Shown here: one piece after another, positions 1 through 12,480 of the stretch | How the letters are laid out: every line of letters begins with the position of its first letter | Position numbering within the stretch: position 1 is the first letter of the stretch | Source of the DNA: Silene latifolia | Lineage: Eukaryota > Streptophyta > Magnoliopsida > Caryophyllales > Caryophyllaceae | Direction: 5' to 3' | NCBI RefSeq assembly: GCF_048544455.1 | Contig: NC_133538.1 | Span: 18,690,969-18,754,968 of the forward strand | Length of the DNA: 64,000 nucleotides | Position numbers and translations under genes: made by a program | The notes under the pieces: generated by a model | What the model was told of the DNA's origin: nothing | The model's database searches: none | The model's input: only the letters and a program-made list of their open reading frames with translations

Positions 1-2131
1 TCTTCAATTCTCTCCATGTCAAATAAAGTGTCTTCAATGCAAAGTGGAGTAACGGAAGTACGGAGCCAATCTTGTGCATATAAAAGAGCCTCCACCATTC
101 TTGGAGACAAACAGGTACGGAATAAATCAAGAACTCGACCCCCGGTGCTAAAAGCGGACTTTAAAGCCACCGAGGAGACCGGAATGGCAAGTACATCGCG
201 GGCCATCATAGCAACTACGGAATATCTTTTTTGGTTATACTTCCACCATTGTAGGATGTTAAAAGATGATTCCCTACTTTCTCGAGGATCATCCAAGTAC
301 TTCTCCCATTCTGTTTTTTTTCCACATCCTCATCACCCATTTCTATTTCAAACTCATTACTCAAACGAGCACCAAAGTTAAAAGTATCATCTTGTTTTTT
401 ATCCTTTGGATGAACGCTAGTTCTGGTTGTGTTAGTGGAACTAGAAGAAGAGGCAGCTCTCTTTGATTGAGGAATAGAAGAAGAATACTCCTCAAACAAG
501 GTTTGGAAGAAGTATTTGATATTAAAGCTTAAAAGTTTACCTTTGTCTTCACCATATGCTTTCTTCACCATCCACTCCACACGAACCAACTTCCATCTTG
601 GGTCAAGTATTAATGATATAAATAAAAGTAAATGTAAGTTCTCAATCTTACCCCAATACTTGTCATACTTGATTTTCATTTTAGATGCCATTTTTCTAAT
701 GCCGTCATCTTCATGAGTGAGATGCTTAGAGAGCACCTCACCAACACCAAATATCACCTCAACATAAGAATTACTAGTGACATAAAGAGAACCCGACATT
801 TTCAATGTGGCATCATAGAAAACTTTCAAAAAAAGTAACAAGGAGGACACTTGTTTCCACTCCTCAGTCGTTAACATCATCACCATGCTTGCTCATTTCA
901 TTTTGGAGAGTGGAGTCTTTCACATATAAAAGGCCAAATGTTTTCTTAAACTTTAAAGAAGACTCAAGCATCATATAAGTGGAGTTCCATCTAGTCTCGA
1001 CGTCTAAACATACACTACTTTTACTTGCTATTTTCTCCTCTAACACACATGCCTCAATTTTTTTCTTTCTAGCGGGTGAGGACCTTACATATTTACATAA
1101 AGCACGAATTTTGGTAACTGCTTTTAAAAGTTCATGTAAGCCATATTTAACCACTGTTTAAAATATGGGTAGCACATCTCATATGTAAATACTTTCCTTG
1201 CATTAAATCACTTTCAGAATTATTGAACTTCCTCTTTAAATAATCAACAGCAACATCATTAGAGCTAGCATTGTCTACTGTCACAGTCAATACTTTTTTC
1301 AAATTCAATTCAGACAAACACTTTTCAACTGTTTGACCAATTATCTTTCCCGTATGACCAGAAATTTGACAAAAGTTAATGCCTCTTTTATGCAAATTCC
1401 AATCACGATCAATAAAATAAGCAGTTAGACACATATAACTTAAGTTTTGACCAGAAGTCCACAAATTAGTAGTAAGACACACCCTAGAAGACATAGTTCC
1501 AAAGAAATCATGCAACTTTCTCCTTTCCTCAATGAATAAATTGTAACAATCTTTAGCAACAGTAAATCGAGAAGGAACGGTAAATTGAGGATTCATGTCT
1601 TTGCAAAATCCTCTAAATCCATTTTTCTCCACAGTTAGAAACGGTAACTCATCCACAATTATCATCCTAGAAAGCGACTTTTTAGTTCTATCATAGTCAT
1701 AGGCCCACAATGTTGGAACACTAACATTTTCGATTGAACCGTCTTCATTAAAAATGGTTGTGCTCTCAAAATTAAGTAACTTTTGTTTGATATCAACATT
1801 GGCAGGCACACTTTTTAAGATGGTCAGACAAAGTACTAGTCCCATTAGTTGATTTGCAATTTACAAGTTCATCATAATATAGACAAGTAGCAGTTTCTCC
1901 ATTAGCAGCTTTTTGAAAATGATCCCAGAAAGGAGATCGGATTTTTCTAAACTTACCCACCTGAGTTAGAGTACTATGTGTGGGTGTTTTTGGTGGTTTA
2001 CCTCTCTTTTTGTTCGTTGATGGTGGAGGATTCATTCTCGCCTTCATAGTGGAAACATGCTCATTACCAGCATCATTATCTTCTAAATCTATGAATCTCG
2101 CTTCACTATTGTCATCGTAACTTGATGTCAT
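1..2131 (-). pseudogene. hAT transposase pseudogene
   Basis: DNA transposase that would cut and paste the hAT element in the nucleus. The likely start is the ATG at 2131, directly after an intron acceptor (TTTTATGCAG). The first part (2131-1795) holds a BED-type zinc finger, with a C-x-YY...SDHLKKC tail. The second (1845-1147) holds the RNase H-like core. The third (1154-864) has the SSPARKKKIE...DVETRWNSTY block usual before the hAT C-terminal region. The fourth (886-215) continues the helical region with LDPRWK. Bases 300-1 encode the dimerisation motif SAFSTGGRVLD in another frame. Frame changes sit near 1815, 1157, 875 and at an A8 tract near 317. I infer a dead copy. The protein's last residues may lie outside the window. 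Confidence 0.88.
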
Positions 2132-2980
2132 CTGCATAAAATGAAGAAATAATAAAGGAAAAAATTACAAGACTTGCAAGGTTAGGCATTAAGATGATTA
2201 ATGTGGAACAACCGAACAACATGATAATAAATGAAATCAGTAAGATTTCTTTATCCCCACAAATATAACCACTGCCACTAGGAGATACAGAACAAATACA
2301 AGAACAATATAGATGTACTCAAACTCATTTCAATTCCAGTGGCTACAGATTACAGAATAGAACAAGTTGGTTATTTAATAAAGGACTACACAAGACTACT
2401 AATATGCAAATTTCGACTGAATCACGCAGATAACATTCTCGGCACAAGCTTGAATCAAACCTACCTTTATATTAGGAATTCGAACTAGCTCTTGAAAAGA
2501 AATCCACTGGAATGAAAACCGTCTATTGAATAACACATACCCAATACAATCAAACGATAACATCATAACAGTTTATTAGTGTGAGAACAATAGTATATTG
2601 ACACTGGAATCATCAAAATTAAATAAGTATATCAAATATCTAATCATCAATAAGTAAATAAGTAAATCAAAACCGTTTGATTTCAATTACGTAATTAGTA
2701 GAATAAAGCACATAAATTTCAGATTAAACACAAATCAAAAACAAGAGAAATAAATTACCTTAGTGATGAAATGATGATTGATGATGAGCGATTGTCGATT
2801 GTCGATTTGAGATGAGCGACTGATGATGAGATATTGAGATCTGAAAGAGAATAGGAGAGGATAGAGAAGGAGGGAGGCGCTACTTTGATTTTTAGGGTTT
2901 GAATAAAATGTCAATGAGTGAAGGGTTGGTTGGTTTTACTCTTTTCATTTTTACGTTTTTCCAATTTTTTTTTTTTAAAT
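2132..2980 (-). other. hAT 5' leader with probable intron
   Basis: AT-rich, non-coding stretch between the terminal repeats and the transposase start. The end next to the coding part has a pyrimidine-rich tract and ATGCAG acceptor immediately before the ATG, so a 5' UTR intron is likely. A TGATGA/GATTGTCGATT-rich stretch at 2764-2835 is probably the transcribed leader. No ORF is supported here. Confidence 0.5.
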
Positions 2981-3158
2981 TTGGATCGGATTCGGATATC
3001 CGGTTTTAGGAAAATCACAATCCACATCCGATCCAGTTTATTCGGAAAAAAACGGATCGGATATCCAATTTAAATGGTATCCATATATTCGGATTTTTTT
3101 CGTATTTCGGATCGGATTCGGAAAAAAAATTGGATCGGATTTTTTTTGCTCAGCCCTA
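2981..3158 (-). repeat. hAT terminal and subterminal repeat region
   Basis: About 180 bp made of repeated GGATCGGAT / ATCCGATCC and CGGATATCCG-like units in both orientations, ending in the terminal TAGGGCTGAGC motif. In hAT elements such subterminal repeats are transposase binding sites; here that role is inferred from position and repetition. Confidence 0.75.
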
Positions 3159-3792
3159 GTTACAGCTATACCAATAACCAATTGTGCTAATAGAACAAAC
3201 ATGTTGTATTTGTTGTTTTTAATACATAAAGAGTTAAAAAAGACCCGGGGCCAAGGGCCCTGGCAGGCCCAGTCCTAGATAAGTCATTGCTCATGATTCA
3301 TCGGATTGTTTAGACCCCTGATGAATTCAACAGTTTTTCAAAATATTTACCTAAAAAATCCCAAAAATTCCAACGCAGCCTTTACCACCGCACAACAAGC
3401 TCTACATCACCTATCTCGCTGGCGGCCTCATTTTCACTCTGCAGGTCGCCGGTGAAAGCCCCTACCGTTGGATTTCGCGATTCCGTCGTATCTTTTCATA
3501 TACAAGCTCGTCTTCGGTAGATGTGGTTTGCTGATCTTTATCCTTGGAATTTATCGGCTAATCTCAATTAGGTCAGCGAATGTTCTGAATCTTCCTCTTA
3601 GTCTTAATTTCTCTCAATCTTTGTTTTGTTGGTGTATCAAACCTTGTTGGTTTTATAATCTTAGTAGATGGAATATCAATTTCTGCTTCTTAATCTTTGT
3701 GATTTGTTTGTTGTGGATGATAATGGGGTCGATGATGATGACCTTGCTAAGTTGGTTATGGAATTGGGGGTACCTTCCATCTCAATGTCCAT
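3159..3792 (+). other. Intergenic and 5' UTR-like sequence before the TPR pseudogene
   Basis: Bases 3240-3290 are a GC-rich patch (CCCGGGGCCAAGGGCCC) resembling a transposon end. From about 3380 the sequence becomes C/T-rich and leader-like. The frame from about 3712 encodes an acidic VDDNGVDDDDLAKLV stretch that runs into the TPR pseudogene but hits a stop near 3800. No separate gene is supported. Confidence 0.4.
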
Positions 3793-5244
3793 TTGGTGAA
3801 AGATAAGGGTAACTCCCTTTTCAGGGAAGGTAATTTCGTTTTGGCTACTCGTCACTACACTCAAGCTATTAAACTCGTAGGCTTCCTAGGACTTCCACCC
3901 GCACACGACCAGCCGATAGCCACTTTCCTCGGCCCCTCCCTTGTCCTTAATTTAGCTGTTTGTGAGTTGATGTTGTCCCAGTATAATCGGGTTTGTTGTT
4001 ACTGCAATTTTGTCTTATCTTTTGATCCAACCAATGTTAAGGCCCTATATTATAGGGGCATGGCCTTTAAGCATTTAAATCTTCTCTCCGAGGCTATTGA
4101 TGACTTTGAACATGTTGTAAAATTTGAACCACATAACAATGATATTAATCGGCAACTCCTTTCTATGGCTGATCTCTTAAAATGTTAATGGGAAACAGGT
4201 CGCTTATCCTTTTAACCCATTGGCGTCAGACAAGAAAGGTAAGAAACCTTTGCTAGTTGATGATGGGGTTGATAAGTTTGCAATCCCTCTTGATTTGGAC
4301 ATACCGTCTTGTAGTAAAGTCCCTTTGGTTAAAGATGATGTTTCTCCTACTCATGCTGAAATTGCAACTAGTTCTGATATTATTATTGATTCCAATAGTC
4401 CTTGTGCTAGTGGAATTGGTGCTGCCATTTTTATGGACTCCGATAAACTGATTACTGCTTCTGGTTCTGATATTATTATTATTATGGACTCTGAAAGCCT
4501 TAATGAGTCTTGTCCGGCTTCGCCGGCAAAGAATGATTGTAATCCCTCCACTACTTTTACCTCAAGGCCTGCAATTTTCTCCTTCTCCAACAAAAAGCAT
4601 CCTAATAAAAAATTGCGTTTGACGCCCTAAGATTATGAGAATTTGTTACTCAGGAGGGTTCTTTTTTTCCATCTAAAATCTTTGTCATCCTTGAGTCGTC
4701 CCCTCATCTTTACAAATTTTATTTCAACAGGAAATCCTCATGAAGATATTTCAAGGGAAGCGGCAGTTCCATTCCTTATCCTTTTTATGAAGAGAACCAT
4801 CAGCTTTCGCATTTGGGATCTGAGAGTGTTGAGTTGGGTCATGAGGAGGATGTTTCACATATTGACAAAAAGATGCGGCTTTCATCTGATTCCTTTCTAG
4901 TTAGCAAGGTATCCACGGTTCAGTTTCAATTTGTTGCAGTCAAACTCAAAGAGAACTCGAGCATGAAGTGTTGTCGCAAGGTGGAGCATTCCATTCGCAA
5001 GGGTCGAATGGTTAGGTCTAGATCTAATTTGGATAAGAGATCATCAGTTTCTATCAATCGCTTACCTTTCTTTTGCAGGTACACAGATAATGTTTTTGCA
5101 GGTAAAAGGTCTAAACGTAAGGAGGCCGACTTGCTCCCGTTCGAGGACTATTATCATCCACCGTTTAAGAAGTATCTAATTCCCATATGTTTGTTTTGTA
5201 ATTTGTTTTGTTGTTTCGAACTCTATGTATTCTCTTCTTTATAG
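3793..5244 (+). pseudogene. TPR-domain protein pseudogene (possible retrocopy)
   Basis: The first ORF (3793-4188) encodes about 130 residues with helix pairs typical of tetratricopeptide repeats: KDKGNSLFREGNFVLATRHYTQAI, then LGPSLVLNLAVCELML, then FDPTNVKALYYRGMAFKHLN...AIDDFEHVV. TPRs of this type usually form a carboxylate clamp for Hsp70/Hsp90 tails. A frame change near 4180 leads into an acidic, Ser/Asp-rich tail (4190-4630) with a basic end (KKHPNKKLRLTP). A third open segment (4813-5244) ends in basic KRSKRK. The three TPR units lie in one exon with no introns, and the 3' end runs into TTTGTCTAAAAAAATAA, which suggests a processed copy. I cannot name the parent gene. Confidence 0.55.
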
Positions 5245-6409
5245 TTTATATAAATTAGTACACGTTTGTCTAAAAAAATAATTACCTAATTGGAATATTC
5301 CGATCTTTGCTTTCGTTCACCTTTCCAAAGTATTTTGTCGATCAAGTTCAGTGCACTACATAAGAGAAACAATTAGTCTCACTATAGACGGATATATTTC
5401 ACTATAGACGGATATATCCGTCTAAAGTGAAAAACGGGTCAAATATGCTTAAAGTTGTGACATTTTTAGGCCCCACCATGCAACTTATTGTTTGTCTTAT
5501 GCTTAAAGTGTGTAGATATTTGGTCAGTCTATAACTATAAACGGATATCTCCCGTCTATAATCTGTGCATAGTAACTAGTTCTTTTGTCCACGAAATTCA
5601 CGGGATTTTTCATTTTACATTATTTTGACGATGTTAAGAAAGTTTTTAAGAGATTATTTCCACGGTAGATCACGTATTTGTTCTTATTCATCGTAATGTA
5701 CATGCCGTCTTATCGGAAATAGAGTCAGAATAGTTTTATTTAGAGCAACTTCAATGGTATAATTTTAGGACCTGCTTCCAATTAATCTAAATTATCTAAC
5801 TACTAGTTTACCATTGGGGAAGAGGAAATGGAGTATGCTTGAAAGCAGTATCTGCTTTCTCAAGCATATAGCTAGACTTGAAAAAACAAAAATAAAAATG
5901 TAGAGTAAAAATAGGAAACTGATGTACATTGCCATTTGCATTGGTGCGTGACTTTCACTTGCTCAAATTAACCAACTCATTCAATTATTTTGGGATACAA
6001 TTATTTGATTTTCAACTAATTTGCTATTTTTCCTATCAAATGAGGAAATGATTTGCTAATGCTACCTCTTTACAAGACAACGACCATTTTTTATATATGA
6101 TTTTCATATACCATGCAACAACTATATTTGTTATGCTCAAGCTATTTTTTTTTTAATTTGAAAGTTGATTTTTGAAACCTACTTTCAAAATTAACCTTAT
6201 AAACAGAATATAGTTTAATACACCATTTTTATTTCATCCACCAAAATTTCCTATAATAATTTATGTTTTTACAGGAAAGACCAATAATAGAATTTATATG
6301 AAAAATCTCGATAATTCGTTTAGCCAATATTATGACCATCTGCAAAAATAATTGTAGGCAATTATATTATTTCAACACTATGCATTTCTAGTTATATTGC
6401 AAAATTATA
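5245..6409. other. AT-rich intergenic DNA with a foldback fragment
   Basis: No gene is supported. Bases 5381-5562 contain ACTATAGACGGATATAT twice (starts at 5381 and 5401), the inverted form ATATCCGTCTAAAGTGAA next to it, and a related copy at 5533-5562. This looks like a small inverted-repeat element. A degenerate CTAG plus CACGAAATTCACGGG motif at 5575-5605 resembles a weak Helitron end. Confidence 0.4.
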
Positions 6410-6606
6410 CTCCCTCCTAGTCAATCATTTCTTCCCTCTTTCCTTTTCGAAGCTAGTCGGATTTTTTTTCCTCTTTCCTTTTTTGGAATGTTATATGTGG
6501 TCCAAATTTAATTTCATGTGGGGTAGAGTGTTTTGTGTGGTCTAAAATTAATTCCTTATTTCTTGTGCAAAGTAGAAGAGGGAAGTAATGAGTGACTAGG
6601 AGTGAG
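6410..6606. mobile_element. Stowaway-like MITE
   Basis: About 197 bp flanked by TA on both sides (6408-6409, 6607-6608). The left end is CTCCCTCCTAGTCAATCATT and the right end is its approximate reverse complement (AATGAGTGACTAGGAGTGAG). The internal TGTGGTCC...TGTGTGGTCTAAA motif is shared with the copies at 27,767 and 34,048. Terminal CTCCCTCC with a TA target duplication is diagnostic of Tc1/mariner-derived Stowaway elements. Confidence 0.8.
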
Positions 6607-7252
6607 TATATTTGATGATATAAATGCAATTATTGAATAAAATTAAAGTTGAAATATTAATTTGACTTATGGGACCCATACAAGCTACAAGATATTGTAA
6701 CTCACCATTGGACGACTTGTAGCCAGAAAGCAGGGTTGCTTGAAATACTGAGGTGAAAATCCAAGCTACAAGGGGTTGTAGCGGACCATTGAAGTTGCTC
6801 TTACATGCAATATATGATTGGGTTGGGTTTTACTTAGTAAACAAATGTGGAAATTACAATTTTGTGTGGTTGTGTATTCACCCTATTTCAAGTAGTTGGT
6901 TTGCTAATATACGAACTTGATTACTACCCATGGCAAGTCTGGCTAACTTTATCTCTATCTACACAGGTTATTTTCAATTTAGATCACTCTTGTATTTGTT
7001 GACGGCTACTGTATTCATATCCACAAAGGTGTGAATTTATCCATTTATCATATCTCCCTCATCAGTAGGTTATCAAATTATACTTGTTAGATGTTACAGT
7101 CTAGTCGTCGATCAATACTACTATACCCAAGGTACAAATAGAGTATAATTAATTTTTTCTCTAAATATGTTAGGACTTATCAAAAGTAATCATGTAATTC
7201 ATTTGGGTTAAACTAGGAGCGTAATGTAACACTACTATTACTAAGTTAAGCT
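6607..7252. other. Intergenic, nothing recognised
   Basis: AT-rich sequence without a credible ORF, RNA gene or repeat boundary. Confidence 0.4.
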
Positions 7253-7620
7253 CTGTTTGGTAAAGAGCGGATTAATTTCAGCATAAGAAGATTGTAAAAA
7301 CAAATTATAAATGACAGATTTTATTAGAAGGTTTTACTAGCATATTATAATTAGCAGAAATAATTTGAGTGTTTGGTAATTGGCAGATTACGATTAGTAG
7401 ATTGTTAGTTTTCTTTGTAAAATGGAACAAAATTTCCTATTTTACAAAATGCTAACGAATATGCTGGGATAAGCAGCATATTGTAAAACAGCATATTGAC
7501 TCCAAATATGCTATTTCAATATGCTGTTTATCAAACACTAAAATTAGGATATTGATTGGTCAAACATGTTAAAACCTTTGAATATGCTAAAAATCGACCA
7601 ATATGCCATTTACCAAACAG
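7253..7620. mobile_element. MITE with CTGTTTGGTAAA ends
   Basis: Terminal inverted repeats CTGTTTGGTAAA (7253-7264) and TTTACCAAACAG (7609-7620) enclose about 368 bp. Several internal AATATGCT / AGCATATT repeats occur in both orientations. It has no coding capacity. The superfamily is uncertain because no clear target duplication is visible; the ends resemble hAT- or Harbinger-type MITEs. Confidence 0.6.
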
Positions 7621-8340
7621 TTAGATAAAACATCTATTAAGAATAAATGAATGTGATAAGTATCAATTCGTCTGGCTTCAGACGGTCTGAAATAAGACGG
7701 ACCAAGTGGCACCATTTTTTAAAAGAATATAACCATTTAATGACAAAATTAGTTTTAAAGCCCGTGAAAATCACGGAATTGTTGACGTTTGATTCAACAT
7801 TACATATATGTAGTTATATAAAACGATGGAAGATTTTTAAAACGTAATCATGCATGATGCGTCTTTACTACACTTCGCCTTCCTATAATACAGTAGTAGG
7901 TTTGTTGGATACGAAAACTATCGATTTGCATATACGTGGCGTTGAACATACACACAATGGTAGTCACCATTTAAATTTTGATCTTTTGATAGCCTTATGT
8001 AGAACAATTAATCCATTTTTAGTCAATATTAATCACAATGCCACTAGTTACAAAAACTGAATTTCCATACTACTCTGTTTGGCATTTGCACGTTAAAGGT
8101 CAAGTTTTGTCCCAGTTCATCACGAGGTAGTTGTCGTCTTGATGACCTTCTCGAAATTGTTGTTCGAAATATGGAATTTGAGGGGTTGCGACAGAAAATG
8201 AATTAGTACAAGGGGATAAAACCTTGAGATATACCAATGAATGAGATGCTTCATGGTGTGATATTGAGTTATTTATAATGTCGTCCCAAGTCTCCTAAAG
8301 GGGTAAAGTAGATAGTTACGTTCATTATTTTTTTTCCTTA
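7621..8340. other. Intergenic, nothing recognised
   Basis: Contains a short inverted motif around 7668-7702 (GTCTGGCTTCAGAC, GGTCTGAAATAAGACGG) that looks like the end of a small MITE. Short open frames here look random. Confidence 0.35.
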
Positions 8341-8372
8341 CTAGTTGGAACGCCGCGTGCTCCGCACGCGGC
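8341..8372 (-). mobile_element. Helitron 3' terminus (minus strand)
   Basis: Read on the minus strand: a 9-bp-stem hairpin (GCCGCGTGC, loop GGA, GCACGCGGC), 7 nt, then CTAG followed by T. This is the standard Helitron 3' end: a GC-rich hairpin just before CTRR, inserted before a T. The element would extend to the right, and the U1-70K remnant at 11.9-13.4 kb could be its captured cargo. The 5' TC end was not located. Confidence 0.7.
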
Positions 8373-9862
8373 ATCCAACGTTTTTCATTTGTAACGATTG
8401 TGGTTGCGGACGATTGTACAACAACTGTTTAAGTTGTTTAATCGGTTAAATAATATAGAAGACTGTTTAAATATGATATAAAAAATATACACGAACGTTA
8501 CGTTATTTATAAATACAATTAAACATTTTTAAAACACATAAGGGATATATTATACAATTATTGTGTGTGTGGTGCATTTATATGGTGTTTCCTTTTTACT
8601 ATGTTAATTGATCTTTTGAATTAACATCATAATAACATGACGATTTTGTCAAACTTTAAGGGTATCATGTAATCGTTGAGAACTATAAACTGGCAGAATC
8701 TTATCATTGATTTTGGAAACTCCTTATAATTTAAGGAGTATTTTCAATTGCGGAGCAAACCTGTTGTTAATAGAGTAAATCAATTACGATTACTCTATGT
8801 AATATTCCAAAACTTTTATGAAAAACATAATCTCATCGAATCAATACAGGCAAATAGATTGAATTCTTCAGGCAAGTTATTTTTTTGGATGTGAAATTGA
8901 AAAGTGACTTAAAGCAGGACTTTTCTAATAACAAGGATATATAGTGATTTTAATAATATATTCCGCATGAAAACATATCCTAACAAAGCTAACATATGAA
9001 AATACAAAAATAAAATAAAATAATCTTCGTGTAACACTCTAAACTATAAACTACTCCCTCCGCCTCAATGATTTGTTTACCTTTTTATTTTCTGCGAAAC
9101 TATTTTAATTGAAGGAAAATAATTGAGTGGATTCGACCACGCGTGTTTTTTCCAGGAATAAAACACATGTAAATTTTGCGTACCAAAAAAAAAAACATTT
9201 AAATTTTACCCTACGACCCGATCTATTCAAACTTGAAATTATATGTAAGTTTAGGGTCCAAAAACCGACCCAACATAGCTAGCCCGCTTGACTCAATGAC
9301 TAAACGATAAGTTAATAACTAAGGATATAAAACATAATTATGTTTAAAATTAAACCCATTATGATAAACTTACTAAGAACTAAAATGAAGCAACAAATTG
9401 TTAATTGAACAACTAATTATAAATTAAATCAAACTAATATAATTTGACAATGTTTTAAACAAATAAATCAATTAAACTAATAAAAACAAAAAAAACTATT
9501 AAATTTCTTTTGCTAAAACGGGCATTATCCATTTAAACTTAAGACTGGTCAAATATACCCATATGAGATTAATAAGACAAAAGTAGAATGCATTTGAAAA
9601 GATAAAAGGTTTGTCTTATATACCAATGTGGGTGATATTTAACATATCTTAAGTTCAAGACGGATAATACAGTCTTATCTATAAATTATTAATCGAATTA
9701 AACTACGATAATACTCTGTACGGAGTATACCCAAGATAAAATCTAAAATCAAGTACTCCGCGTATTTCGTAAGACCATCGCTTCTTGGCCCAAACTAAGA
9801 ATTGTCTTTAGACTCCAATTTCACTTTAACCTAATTACACTTACCCTTATTATCGAGCGCAT
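8373..9862. other. AT-rich DNA, probable Helitron body
   Basis: No gene is supported. A single Stowaway-type end (CTCCCTCCGCCTCAATGATT) lies at about 9055-9075 without a clear partner. An A-rich tract sits at 9185. Confidence 0.35.
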
Positions 9863-10042
9863 TTTCTCTCCATTTTCTCAAAAGAAATGGAGAGGCAAAT
9901 ACCTATTAATGGCCCGGATCGCATATTGACAACATCTAACGGTTCTAAATTTACGCATAAAAATAAAGGAAAATGAGGATGAAAGAGGAAATAATTATTT
10001 AAGGAGATTGTGAGAGGAAATGAAGAGAAAGCAAATGGAGAG
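9863..10042. mobile_element. MITE with CTCTCCATTT ends, copy 1
   Basis: Left end TTCTCTCCATTTTCT and right end AAATGGAGAG are inverted. The inside is AT-rich, with AACGGTTC and TTACGCATAAAAATAAA blocks. A diverged copy with the same order of blocks is at 17,691-17,856, so this is a real family. Confidence 0.6.
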
Positions 10043-11882
10043 CATCCATTTTCCTTATTATCCACCTCCATAAATGTCCAAAGAAAATTGCTCATTTGCC
10101 TAAAATGTTACAAGTCTATAACCCCTTGTCCACTACCTCATTCAATCTCCCTCCATTCACAATCTCCTTCTCCCTTCACCTCAGTCGGCCTCATCCGTCG
10201 ATTCATTCTAACTCTGATCTAATTTATATGAAAACTGTGTTTTGAAACAATTTCAGTGGGAAAAATCTTGTCATCTGCTGTTTAGAGTTTCAACTTTGTA
10301 GATCTGCCGACTATAATAAAGGTTTTAAGTTTATGTCAAATTTATTTTGAATTTTTTCAATGTATCTCATTGAAAATAAATTATCTTGGTTTAAATATTG
10401 TTTATAAAACATTTAAATAATTTGCCTTTAATAAAAATAATATTGTTTTCATTTATTAGATTAGATTTATTTTAATTTTGTCGTTAATTGAATAATAGGT
10501 AAACTCTTACTTTTTCTAATGTACGAAAGTAATTTACTAATTATTTCGAAAGTTTTATTGCATTATCGGATTTTTATAAGGTCAAAATTGATATATTTAA
10601 CATGCATTGGTAAATATTGTGCGACATTTTTTTTGGTAGTGTATTTTTAATTTGGAGAAATCAACATTTAAAAAAAAAAAATACAACGACCAGATATGAA
10701 AGAAAAGCAATAGAATTAGTTGGGGCAATTATTCGAACACATGTTAGTCAGTAGTTGTGTCTTGCGACCACAATTTTGTTTACTAATTAACTCCACCAAA
10801 ATTTCATCAAAATATGAACTCGCACACAATCTTAGTGACATCAAGCAAACAAAACCAAATCCCACCTAAGAGAAAATCGCTTGGCTTAAATAAGTAAATC
10901 ACCTGATGCAATAGGTTAATATATCATAATATGAGGAGCAATTTTCAGTAAACATGAAAATACATAACGAGAAAAAACCTGGAGATAAATAGAAATCGAA
11001 ATATTCCCATTAATTTTGAATAAAGAGAATCAGTTGTGTAAGGTAGTATTACGATGGTTGGCGGTTACAAAAGGTAACAACATTGTGACAAAAAATAGTC
11101 TCGACTCTTGAGCACTAAATCGAAAGATGTTAATGGTGGTGTGAACAAGATAACTGAAGAATTCTACTCCTTTATAAAAAGAAGATCAAAATCGCCACAA
11201 TCTCTCAAAAAAAAAGATCAAATTAAATTCATTTCTTATTTTCAAAAGAAAAATGAAAGAAATGAATAAAATTAAAAAGAGAAGGAAAACATGGAAGGGG
11301 GGGATAGAACGACATCCCAGACCTCCAATCTTTCCCAAACACAAAAAAAATCAAGTTGATTTTAAACAATGTCATAAAGGATGTTAAACACCAACTCTAA
11401 GAGCATTATCATGTTGATCATTATCACTGTCGTGGTCTGCGTCAAATTGCTCATTCAATTCTCACCATGACAGAACTACAGAAGCAAAAACCTCGTGGTG
11501 ATATTGTGATGGCTTGATAAACAGGGTCTAGGGAAGGCACGTCGATGTAGGCTTGAGCGGTGAGTAGTTGGGCACCATCAGGATGGCCAAGCTTCGAAAA
11601 TCATCGTGATATCAACGATATATGTATGATACACAAGCTATACAACATATACATGTCAATATGAGGAGATCATCCCAGACAAGTTACAGCTTAGAACTGA
11701 TGCTGACAGCACTCAAATGAGATTATTTTAAGCTCCAAGGATAGACTATGAACACCACAAATCATCTCCTTTAAGCACGAACATACGAAAATAGGCGATT
11801 GTACGATCAGTAGATGGAAATAACATTTATAACTCATCGAAAAATCTTTGGCAAAATAAGCAAGTGCCAAGTGCCAACATAC
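10043..11882. other. AT-rich intergenic DNA
   Basis: No confident gene. On the minus strand, bases 11,460-11,390 can encode a short D/H-rich stretch ending in a stop (EQFDADHDSDNDQHDNALRVGV). It could be the far C-terminal end of the U1-70K remnant, whose plant homologues have D/R/H-rich tails, but this is weak. Confidence 0.35.
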
Positions 11883-12480
11883 CGAAGTTTCAGCCTCCTT
11901 GACAGGGATCCCCAGGTTCAGCAAAAAGTTTCACAAATTGAGCGCATTCCTATATCGGAAACTAAATCAACAGTTTCACTTTCTAATAGAAAACAGATCC
12001 AATCAGCTTGCTGCCATATAAGATAAGCTAAGACCATGCGAAAAGTGGTTATTCACCTGTATAAGGAGGACATTTTCTCTTCTCAGGCGGTGGTTTGAAT
12101 TCCAAGGGAGGTTGAGCTTCAAAAAACTTCAGCAAGTTGTTCGTCAAACAAGTAGGGTGAGACTGCTCAATCTATACAGAGATCTACAAAAAAAAGTCGT
12201 AACTATTCAATAATCACCTCTAACTATTGATTCACAACACTACAAAAGTACAAAGTATCGCCTAAAACAAAACAGTATGTAATCGAATTGTTAAACGGGC
12301 CAACAAAAGTAAAATGTACCATAAAAATTAACCTGATAAATCACGAAAATTAAAATTAGTTGAGGTATATTATTTCCATTTCAAATCCCTAAAAAAATCC
12401 CCAATTCAATCTTATTTCTTAACCATTCTTACCACACACAAAGAAATATAACAAATCAGAAACAAGCAGCCTTCAATCAA

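Larger units (their letters stand above)
1..3158 (-). mobile_element. hAT transposon (RICESLEEPER-type), decayed, right part missing
   Basis: The element reads on the minus strand. It begins at 3158 with the terminal motif TAGGGCTGAGCAAAA (3158-3144), has an iterated subterminal region, then an intron-like leader and a transposase with BED finger, hAT core and C-terminal dimerisation region. The 3' terminus lies left of the window, so the 8-bp target duplication cannot be checked. The TAGGGCTGAGC-type end followed by ATCCGATCC-like repeats is typical of RICESLEEPER/Tip100-like plant hATs. At least four frame breaks in the transposase show that it is inactive. Confidence 0.85.

Noticed and set aside
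5240..5275. LINE 3' end after the TPR copy
   Set aside because: A short A-rich tract is present, but no LINE coding or target duplication was found; it is equally explained by a processed pseudogene tail.
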